A DNA stretch of 64,000 nucleotides from positions 1-64,000 of the forward strand of contig DATJTI010000017.1 of the NCBI GenBank assembly GCA_035503615.1, read 5' to 3'. Below the pieces are notes generated by a model that had not been told where the DNA came from, did no database searches, and worked only from the letters and a program-made list of their open reading frames with translations. Every line of letters starts with the position of its first letter. The first letter of the stretch is position 1. Positions 29,558 to 36,456 of this stretch are shown here, piece by piece. This DNA is from AP-15 sp035503615 (GTDB lineage: Bacteria > Pseudomonadota > Alphaproteobacteria > ATCC43930 > CGMCC-115725). Made by a program: the position numbers and the translations under genes.

Positions 29558-31264
29558 ATGACGGCGGCTGAGCCCGGTATCCAGGCGCGGGTCGGGTTTG
29601 CGTCGAAGACCGGATTGCGCAAGGAGAACGAGGATTTCGCCGGGGCGCTCTACGGCTCCGAACTGCCCGAGCCGCGCCAGGAGGTGATCGCTGCGATCGC
29701 CGATGGCATCGGCGGCGCAAGAGGCGGCCGGACCGCGGCCGAAACCGCGGTGCGCGGCTTTCTCGACGGGTTCTGCGATCTGCCGGAAACGATGGAGGTG
29801 CTGCGCGCCGGCGCCAAGATCGTCAGCGCGCTGAACGGCTGGATCAACTCGCTCGGCAGCCACGACCCAGGTCTCGCCGGGATGGGCTGCACCTTTACCG
29901 CATTGGTGTTGCGCGGCCGGGTCGCGCATCTCCTGCATATCGGCGACACTCGCGCCTACCGCTTCAGCGGCGACCGGCTGACCTGTCTGACCAACGACCA
30001 TGTGCGGCAGGACGGGTCCGGCCGCTCGCACACATTGACCCGTGCGCTCGGCGTCGAGACCGAGGCGCGGCTCGACTACGCCGCCCAGCCGGTGGCGTTG
30101 CACGACCGGTTCATGCTGTGCAGCGACGGCGTGCACGGGTTTCTGAGCGAGGCGGAAATCGCCGCGATCCTGCGCGAGCGCTCGGCCCCGGAGGATACTG
30201 CGGGCGCGCTCGTCGCCGCGGCGCTGCGCGCCGACAGCACCGACAACTGCACCGCACTCGTGCTCGACGTCGTGGCGCTGCCGCTCGCCGGATCGGCCGA
30301 TATCAGCACGACGATCCTGCGGCTGCCGATCCTTCCGGTGCCCGAGGGCGGCGAGACGATCGACGGCTTCGTGCTGAAGGCGCTGATTTCCGACGGCCGC
30401 TATACCCGGCTGTTCGCCGCCGAGGACGAGGTCGAAGGCGGCAATGTCGCGATCAAGTTCCCTAAGCCGCAGATCGCCAGCGTCGAGGCGTATCGAGCAG
30501 CCTTTGTCCGCGAGGCATGGGTTGGCGCGCGCGTCAACAACCCGGGGGTCGGGCGCGTCATCGAGCTGCCGCCGGGGCGGCAGAGCGCGCTCTACACGGT
30601 CATGCCGCTCTATCAGGGCGAGTTGCTGGAGACCCGGCTCGGCCGCAGCCCGGCCCTCGGCCTCGAGGAAGGCCGGAACATCGCGGTCAAGCTGGCGCGC
30701 GCGGTCGCGGCCCTGCATCGCGCCGGCATCATCCATCGCGACATCAAGCCGGACAATGTGATCCTCGAAGGCGGCGGCGCGTTGAAGCTGATCGATCTCG
30801 GCGTGGTGCGCGTCCCCGGGCTCGAGGAGTTTCCGCCGGAAAACATCCCCGGCACCGCCGCCTACATGGCGCCCGAGATGGCGCAGGGCGAGCCCGGCAA
30901 CGAGGCGACCGACGTCTTCGCCCTCGGCGTTACGATGTACCGGGCCTTCACCCGCGAATACCCTTACGGCAATGCCGATGCGACGAGCCCGCCGCGCCGC
31001 ATCCGGCCGCGCGACTTCTCCGAATTGCGGCCCGACCTGCCGGCCTGGCTGCAGGCGGCACTGGTGCGCGCGGTCGCGGCCGATCCGGCACAGCGCACCC
31101 GCGACATGACCGAGTTCGCGCTCGAGTTCGAGGCCGGACCGTCGCGGCCACCGGCCACCGCACCGCGGCCGCTGACCCTTTACGAGCGTGCCCCGTTGCG
31201 GGTCTGGCAGGGGATCGCCGCATTGCTGGCGCTCGCCCTGCTCGTCTCGCTCTTGACCCGCTGA
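29558..31264 (+). CDS. Bifunctional PP2C phosphatase / Ser-Thr protein kinase, membrane-anchored
   Basis: A 568-residue fusion. Residues about 10-245 are a PP2C phosphatase with metal-site motifs IADGIGGARGG, GMGCTFTAL, HIGDTRAYR and CSDGV. Residues about 265-515 are a protein kinase with ATP-anchoring K300 in VAIKF, catalytic HRDIKPDN at 393-400, activation-loop DLG instead of DFG, and MAPEM. A single membrane helix (about 542-562) ends the chain. Similar fusions occur beside nitrate/nitrite genes in proteobacteria; here it is divergent from amtB. Substrates are unknown. Start 29558 follows shortly after a GC-rich leader with no strong ribosome site. Confidence 0.9.
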   Translation: MTAAEPGIQARVGFASKTGLRKENEDFAGALYGSELPEPRQEVIAAIADGIGGARGGRTAAETAVRGFLDGFCDLPETMEVLRAGAKIVSALNGWINSLGSHDPGLAGMGCTFTALVLRGRVAHLLHIGDTRAYRFSGDRLTCLTNDHVRQDGSGRSHTLTRALGVETEARLDYAAQPVALHDRFMLCSDGVHGFLSEAEIAAILRERSAPEDTAGALVAAALRADSTDNCTALVLDVVALPLAGSADISTTILRLPILPVPEGGETIDGFVLKALISDGRYTRLFAAEDEVEGGNVAIKFPKPQIASVEAYRAAFVREAWVGARVNNPGVGRVIELPPGRQSALYTVMPLYQGELLETRLGRSPALGLEEGRNIAVKLARAVAALHRAGIIHRDIKPDNVILEGGGALKLIDLGVVRVPGLEEFPPENIPGTAAYMAPEMAQGEPGNEATDVFALGVTMYRAFTREYPYGNADATSPPRRIRPRDFSELRPDLPAWLQAALVRAVAADPAQRTRDMTEFALEFEAGPSRPPATAPRPLTLYERAPLRVWQGIAALLALALLVSLLTR

Positions 31265-31271
31265 TCATGCA

Positions 31272-31955
31272 CTATTCGTGCACGCCCCAGCGGTCGCGAT
31301 GGACGATTTCGGCGAGCGGGCGGCGGGTCAACGGCCCGAACGGGTCGAGCGGCCAGCCGATCGGCATCAGCGCAAAGGTATCGACCTCCGCGGGAATGCC
31401 GAGCACTGCCTTGACCTCGGCTTCGCAGCGGATGTGGTTGGTGGTGATCACGGTGCCGAGACCGAGCGCGCGGCAGGCGAGGATGATGTTCTGCACCGCC
31501 GGATAGATGCTGGCGCCGCGGATGCGTTCGAGATAGGCGAGTTCGTCCCGGTAGGTTGCGGCAATCTCGGCGGGCAGCGCTGCGACCGGCGGCGGCACCG
31601 GGCGGTGCTGGCAGGGAACCAGCAGCACCGGCGCCTCACCCATATGCTCCCACAGATATCCGCCGGCCCGGATCATCCGGGCAAATTGCTGCTCGCTCAG
31701 ATGCGCCGGCCGGCCGCGCGCGGCATAGGCCGCGGCAGCGATGGCGGAGGCCTTGCGGTAGATCGCCCCGAGGCGCCGTCGCTGTTCCGGGTCGCGGGCG
31801 ACGACGAACGCCCAGTTCTGCGCGTTGCCGGCCGAAGGCGCACGGATCGCGGCGTCGAGGACCTGCTCGATCAGCTCGTCCGGAACCGGGTCCGGCTTGA
31901 ACCGGCGCAGGGATCGCGCCGTGTGGATCGCTTCGAACAGGCCGAGCGCGCTCAT
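31272..31955 (-). CDS. Nitroreductase-family flavoprotein
   Basis: A 227-residue FMN-dependent nitroreductase-fold protein: ARSLRRFKPDPVPDELIEQVLDAAIRAPSAGNAQNWAFVV is the family opening, and the dimer/FMN region YPAVQNIILACRALGLGTVITT follows. Family members reduce nitroaromatics, quinones or flavins, or act in cofactor synthesis. Start 31955 has an AGGAGA site. It follows the Ldh2-type dehydrogenase by 23 bp on the same strand, so the two form a short operon. Its stop lies 7 bp from the converging kinase stop. Confidence 0.88.
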   Translation of the reverse strand: MSALGLFEAIHTARSLRRFKPDPVPDELIEQVLDAAIRAPSAGNAQNWAFVVARDPEQRRRLGAIYRKASAIAAAAYAARGRPAHLSEQQFARMIRAGGYLWEHMGEAPVLLVPCQHRPVPPPVAALPAEIAATYRDELAYLERIRGASIYPAVQNIILACRALGLGTVITTNHIRCEAEVKAVLGIPAEVDTFALMPIGWPLDPFGPLTRRPLAEIVHRDRWGVHE

Positions 31956-31978
31956 GCGCGTCTCCTGGTTTGCACGGC

Positions 31979-33043
31979 TCAGTCGAGCAGCCAGGGGGCG
32001 GCACAAGCCTGGGCGATCTGCCGCACCTGGTTCAACAGCCCGGCGCCGACCGGGATGCCGTCGCGCAGCCGCTGCGCCGCGTTGTGCCATTGCGGATCGC
32101 CGGCGACCATGACCGGCTGGGCCGGATCGACCGGCTCGGTCGCCCGCAGATCGCCGCAGAACCGGGTCACGTCGGCGGCGAACTCGTCGCGATCGCGAAA
32201 TAGGCCCGGATCGATGGCGATAAAGCAATGGCCGATATCGGGATTGCCGGCGCCATCGGCACGCGCCGGATCGGTGATCAGTGCTGCTCCCGGCAGGCAG
32301 GCACTGAGGATGTTGACCATCACCGCCAGCCCGTAGCCTTTGTAGCTCGAGGTCTCCGGCGCGCCGCCGAGCGAGGTCAGGAACCCGCCTTTCTCGCGTG
32401 CTTCGAGCGGGTCGGTGCTGGGCCGACCGTTCTTGTCGAGCACCCAGCCGGGCGGGCAGTCGAGCCCCTCATTGGCCTTGTTGCGGATCCGCCCGGCGGC
32501 GACCGTGGTGGTCGCCATATCGAGCAGAAACGGCTGGTCATCGGCGGCGGGTGCCGCGAACGACCACGGATCGGTGCCGAGCTTTGCCTCCTTGCCGAAT
32601 GTCGGCGCCACCTGGGCGCCGGTATTGCTGGTGCAGGCCATGCCGATCAGCCCCTCGCGCGCCGCCATCAGCGTGTAATAGCCGGTGGCACCGAAATGGG
32701 CCGAGTTGCGCACCGCGACGATCGCCATGCCGGATTGCTTCGCCTTGCCGATCGCCACCTGCATCGCGAACTGCGCCGGCACGTGGCCGAGCCCGCCATC
32801 ACCATCGACCAGCGCCGAGACCGGCGTCTCCTTGATGATCCGCGGCTGTGCCGCCATGTTGGCGCGCCCGGCGCGGCGCAGCCGGTCATAGCCCGGCAGC
32901 ATCGAGATGCCGTGGCTGTCGACACCGTGCAGATCCGCCCAGGACAGGATATCGGCGGTGGTTTCGGCATTGCCCTCGGGCATGTCCCAGGCCAGCAGGA
33001 TGGCTTTGAGTTGGGCGCGATGCGTCGCGTAGGATGCAGGCAT
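31979..33043 (-). CDS. Ldh2-type malate/L-lactate/ureidoglycolate dehydrogenase
   Basis: A 354-residue NAD(P)-dependent dehydrogenase of the Ldh2/MDH2/YiaK family, which has its own fold. Typical blocks are DLHGVDSHGISMLPGYDRL, VRNSAHFGATGYYTLMA, ACTSNTGAQVAPTFGKEAKLGTDPWSFAAP and ETSSYKGYGLAVMVNILS. It oxidises a 2-hydroxy acid or related compound; specificity cannot be read. ATG 33043 has a GGGAG site. First gene of a two-gene unit with the nitroreductase, divergent from the moeA-like pair. Confidence 0.9.
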   Translation of the reverse strand: MPASYATHRAQLKAILLAWDMPEGNAETTADILSWADLHGVDSHGISMLPGYDRLRRAGRANMAAQPRIIKETPVSALVDGDGGLGHVPAQFAMQVAIGKAKQSGMAIVAVRNSAHFGATGYYTLMAAREGLIGMACTSNTGAQVAPTFGKEAKLGTDPWSFAAPAADDQPFLLDMATTTVAAGRIRNKANEGLDCPPGWVLDKNGRPSTDPLEAREKGGFLTSLGGAPETSSYKGYGLAVMVNILSACLPGAALITDPARADGAGNPDIGHCFIAIDPGLFRDRDEFAADVTRFCGDLRATEPVDPAQPVMVAGDPQWHNAAQRLRDGIPVGAGLLNQVRQIAQACAAPWLLD

Positions 33044-33198
33044 GGACGGCTCCCATTGTCGATCGGCCGCAGCCTCGCGCGATCGGGTCGCGGCGACAAG
33101 GGTGGTGCGCGACGTGGTCCCGGCCAGGTGGAGGCGCCGCGTGGGGCACGTGGCGAACCGCGGCCGCGAGCGGTGCCGGAACGCCGGGGCCGGCGGCG

Positions 33199-34410
33199 AT
33201 GGCTGACGCGGCTGGGCCCGCTCCCCGGTCGCTCGCCCCCGTGGCGGCGGCAATTGCCTGGATCGATCGCGCTGTCGGCATCCTGCCGGCCGAGCGGGTG
33301 CCGCTCGACCGCGCCGGCGACCGGGTGCTCGCCGCGGATTGCAGCACATTGCGGGCGATCCCGCCGCATGCCCGCGCTGTCTGTGACGGCTTTGCCATCC
33401 GCGCCGGTGCGAGCATCGGTGCGGGAACCTACAATCCGCTCGACCTGAAAGCGCTCCCGGTGGCCGCCGGCGAGCCGCTGCCGGGAGGAACCGACGCGGT
33501 CGTGCCATTCGATCGTGCCGAAACGGCGGCTAGCGACATCCCGGCCGGCGACATCTCGGCCGGCGACACCTCGGCGGGCAAAATCTCGGCGAGCAAAATC
33601 TCGGTAGTGGAACCGGTGGCGGCCGGCGAGAATGTCGAGCCGGAAGGTGCTGTCGCCGCCGCTGGAGCGGTGCTGGCGCGTGCGGGGACACGGTTGGCGG
33701 CGCGCCATATCGGGTTGCTGGCTGCGGCCGAAATCGGCGACGTCGCGGTGGTGCGCCGCCCCCGCGTGGCGCTGCTGCTTGCTGCTCCGCGGCACGGGGC
33801 GGGCGCCGGGAATGGCGATCGGTCGATGGTCCGCGCTGCGGTCGAGCGCGACGGCGGGATCGTCCTTGCCGAAACCGTCGTGCCGCGGATGCGGGCGGCG
33901 CTGGCCGCGGCACTGGCGCAGGTCGAGGCCGACATCGCGCTGGTGATCGGCGGGACCGGAGCCGGGCCGGATGATCATGCCGCCGCCGCTCTGGCCGGAG
34001 CCGGTGCGCTGGCGCTGCACGGTGTGGCGCTCAGTCCGGGCGAGACCGCCGGGCTCGGCCGCACCGGATCGGGCATGCCGGTGATACTGCTGCCGGGTCC
34101 CCCGGCTGCGTGCTTGTGGAGCTACGAGCTGTTCGCCGGGCGGGCGATCCGCCGCCGCGGCGGACGCGACCCCGAGCTGCCATACCGGCTCTGTCAAAAG
34201 ATCACCACGCGCAAGCTCGTGTCCGCGATCGGGATGACCGAGATCTGCCCGATCCGCCTCGGCTCGACAGCGCAAACCGTCGAGCCGTTGCCCGGCTTTG
34301 CCGAGACCGGGTTGCGCGCGGCAAGCGAGGGCGACGGCTTCGCCATCATCGCCGAAGCCAGCGAAGGCTGCCCGCAGGGTGCCGCGCTCGACGTGCACCT
34401 GTATGATTAG
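33199..34410 (+). CDS. MoeA-like molybdopterin-binding protein
   Basis: A 403-residue MoeA-family protein. The N-terminal HARAVCDGFAIRAG corresponds to MoeA's MDGYA region, IGGTGAGPDDH to its GGxSxGxxD loop, and PGPPAACLWSYELF to the late PGNP block. It should bind molybdopterin-AMP or a derivative, but some positions differ from canonical MoeA, so it may be a paralogue with a changed task. Residues about 112-136 are an inserted low-complexity stretch encoded by a 15-bp x 5 repeat. Start 33199 has only weak purine context. The next gene is a second MoeA, 30 bp on. Confidence 0.82.
   Translation: MADAAGPAPRSLAPVAAAIAWIDRAVGILPAERVPLDRAGDRVLAADCSTLRAIPPHARAVCDGFAIRAGASIGAGTYNPLDLKALPVAAGEPLPGGTDAVVPFDRAETAASDIPAGDISAGDTSAGKISASKISVVEPVAAGENVEPEGAVAAAGAVLARAGTRLAARHIGLLAAAEIGDVAVVRRPRVALLLAAPRHGAGAGNGDRSMVRAAVERDGGIVLAETVVPRMRAALAAALAQVEADIALVIGGTGAGPDDHAAAALAGAGALALHGVALSPGETAGLGRTGSGMPVILLPGPPAACLWSYELFAGRAIRRRGGRDPELPYRLCQKITTRKLVSAIGMTEICPIRLGSTAQTVEPLPGFAETGLRAASEGDGFAIIAEASEGCPQGAALDVHLYD
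33532..33606 (+). repeat. 15-bp x 5 in-frame minisatellite inside the moeA-like gene
   Basis: Units begin at 33532, 33547, 33562, 33577 and 33592 with consensus GGCGACATCTCGGCC drifting to GGCAAAATCTCGGCG. They encode SDIPA-GDISA-GDTSA-GKISA-SKIS. The unit is exactly five codons, so copy-number change would not break the frame. Confidence 0.95.
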
Positions 34411-34440
34411 CGGCAGCTCGAGGCGGAATGGACCGCGGCC

Positions 34441-36396
34441 ATGAACGACATTGCGACGGCGCTGCGCAGCGTATCTCGGCAGGACCAGTTTCTCGACGTC
34501 GTCGATCGCGACGAGGCGACCGCCCGGTTCCATCGCCATCTCGAATTGCGCCCGCTCGGCGCCGAAACCGTGCCGCTGGCCCGGGTGGCCGGGCGCGTGC
34601 TGGCGCGCGCGGTGGTGGCCGAGGTCGATGTGCCGGGGTTCGATCGCGCCAATGTCGACGGGTTTGCGGTGCGCGCTGCCGACACCGCCGGCGCCAGTCA
34701 GCGTGCCCCGGTCACGCTCATGCTCAACGAGGAGATCCTGACCCCGGGCCGGGTGCCGCAGCTCGCGGTCGAAGCCGGCGGGGCGAGCCTGATCGCCACC
34801 GGCGGGATGGTGCCGCGCGGCGCCGACGCGGTGCTCATGGTCGAGCACACCGAGACCCGCGAGGCCGCTGGTGGCACGCTGATCGAGGTGCATCGCCCGG
34901 CGGCACCCGGCCAGTTCATCGCGTTCGCCGGCAGCGATATCGCCCGCGGCGAAACCGTGCTGCCGGCCGGCCAGATCCTGACGTCGCGTGAAATCGGGAT
35001 GCTGGCGGCGGTCGGCCGCGCCGAGGTCGAGGTCTGGCGCCGGCCACGCGTCGCGATCATCTCGACCGGCGACGAGATCACCGCACCGGGCGAGAGGCTG
35101 CCACCCGGGGGAGTCTATGATTCGAACGCAGCGATCCTCGCCGCCGCGGTCGAGGAAGCAGGCGGCATCGCCGAGCCGCTCGGCATCGGCGCCGACGATC
35201 CGGGGGTGCTGTCCGGGCTCGTCGCCGCCGGGTTGGCGCGCTGCGAGATCGTGATTCTGTCGGGCGGCACCTCGAAGGGTGCCGGCGATTTGTGCTACCG
35301 CGCTGTCGCCGGGTTTACCGACCCAGGCATCGTCGTGCACGGCGTCGCGCTGAAACCGGGCAAGCCGTTGTGCCTGGCAGTCACCGGCGGCAAGCCAGTG
35401 GTCGTGCTGCCGGGGTTCCCGACCTCGGCGATCTTCACCTTTCATGAATTCGTGGCACCGGTGATCCGCACGCTGGCGGGTCTGCCGCCGGAGCCGGCGG
35501 AGCGTCGCGCGGCGACACTGCCGATGCGCATCGCCTCCGAGCGCGGCCGCACCGAATACATGATGGTCTCGCTGGTGCGCGGTGCCGATCAGCACGGGTT
35601 GATCGCCTATCCGACCGCCAAGGGATCGGGTGCCGTCACCGCGTTCAGCCAGGCCGACGGGTTCATCACGATCGCGCAGCATGCCGACATCGTTGCCGCC
35701 GGCACCCCGGTCAGTGTGCAGCTGATCGGCCGTGCGCCGCCCGCCGACCTTGTTGTCATCGGCAGCCATTGCGTCGGTCTCGACGTGCTGATCGGTGCGC
35801 TGCGCGCCGATGGGATCTCGGCGAAGGTGCTGAATGTCGGCAGCACCGGCGGGCTCGCGGCGGCCAAGCGCGGCGAGTGCGATCTGGCGCCGATCCACCT
35901 GCTCGATCCGCAAACCGGCGCCTACAATACGCCCTTCCTGACCGCCGAGCTGGAGCTGGTGCCCGGCTATCGCCGGCGGCAGGGCATCGTCTTCCGCCCC
36001 GGCGATCCGCGCTTTGCCGGCCGGTCGCTGTCCGAAGCGCTAGCCACGGCGCTGAGCGACGGCGATTGCCTGATGGTCAACCGCAATGCCGGCAGCGGCA
36101 CGCGCATCCTGACCGATCGCCTGCTCGCTGGTGCGCAGCCGCGTGGCTATTGGATGCAGCCGAAATCGCACAATGCCGTCGCAGCCGCCGTCGCACAGCA
36201 CCGCGCCGATTGGGGGATCGCGATCGAGACCGTCGCCCGGCAATACGGGCTCGGCTTTATCGAGGTCCAGGATGAGCACTACGATTTTGCCGTGCCAAAG
36301 AAGCGGGCAGCGCGCAAGGAGGTGCAGCAATTTCGCGCGGTGCTGGCGGGCGCGCCGGCCCGAGCCGAACTCATGGCGCTCGGCTTCGTATTGTGA
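34441..36396 (+). CDS. MoeA molybdopterin molybdenumtransferase fused to a PBP-like domain
   Basis: A 651-residue fusion. The first about 425 residues are a full MoeA: FDRANVDGFAVRA, ARGETVLPAGQILTSREIGMLAAVG, PRVAIISTGDEI, LSGGTSKGAGD and LPGFPTSAIFTFHEF. The rest is a periplasmic-binding-protein-like domain (VVIGSHCVGLDVLIGALR, GSTGGLAAAKRGECDLAPIHLLD, NRNAGSGTRIL, HRADWGIAIETVARQYGL), lacking a signal peptide, as in MoeA-PBP fusions known from archaea and some bacteria. MoeA inserts molybdate (or tungstate) into adenylated molybdopterin; the added domain may sense or deliver the oxyanion. Adjacent to another MoeA-like gene. Confidence 0.9.
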   Translation: MNDIATALRSVSRQDQFLDVVDRDEATARFHRHLELRPLGAETVPLARVAGRVLARAVVAEVDVPGFDRANVDGFAVRAADTAGASQRAPVTLMLNEEILTPGRVPQLAVEAGGASLIATGGMVPRGADAVLMVEHTETREAAGGTLIEVHRPAAPGQFIAFAGSDIARGETVLPAGQILTSREIGMLAAVGRAEVEVWRRPRVAIISTGDEITAPGERLPPGGVYDSNAAILAAAVEEAGGIAEPLGIGADDPGVLSGLVAAGLARCEIVILSGGTSKGAGDLCYRAVAGFTDPGIVVHGVALKPGKPLCLAVTGGKPVVVLPGFPTSAIFTFHEFVAPVIRTLAGLPPEPAERRAATLPMRIASERGRTEYMMVSLVRGADQHGLIAYPTAKGSGAVTAFSQADGFITIAQHADIVAAGTPVSVQLIGRAPPADLVVIGSHCVGLDVLIGALRADGISAKVLNVGSTGGLAAAKRGECDLAPIHLLDPQTGAYNTPFLTAELELVPGYRRRQGIVFRPGDPRFAGRSLSEALATALSDGDCLMVNRNAGSGTRILTDRLLAGAQPRGYWMQPKSHNAVAAAVAQHRADWGIAIETVARQYGLGFIEVQDEHYDFAVPKKRAARKEVQQFRAVLAGAPARAELMALGFVL

Positions 36397-36456
36397 ACCC
36401 GTGCGGACGATCGGCACGGGCAACACCCCTTGGCCGGCGGCACCGGCTCGGCTGCT

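Noticed and set aside
29245..29622. A 125-codon minus-strand frame ending in the AT-rich island between amtB and the kinase
   Set aside because: Only its last 40 residues look protein-like, its start lies inside the kinase gene, and no family is recognised. Could be a remnant, but not supportable as a gene.
32668..35913. A 1081-codon minus-strand frame opposite the two moeA genes
   Set aside because: No domain recognisable, Arg/His/Asp-rich translation, and both MoeA proteins on the plus strand have clear motifs. Shadow frame.
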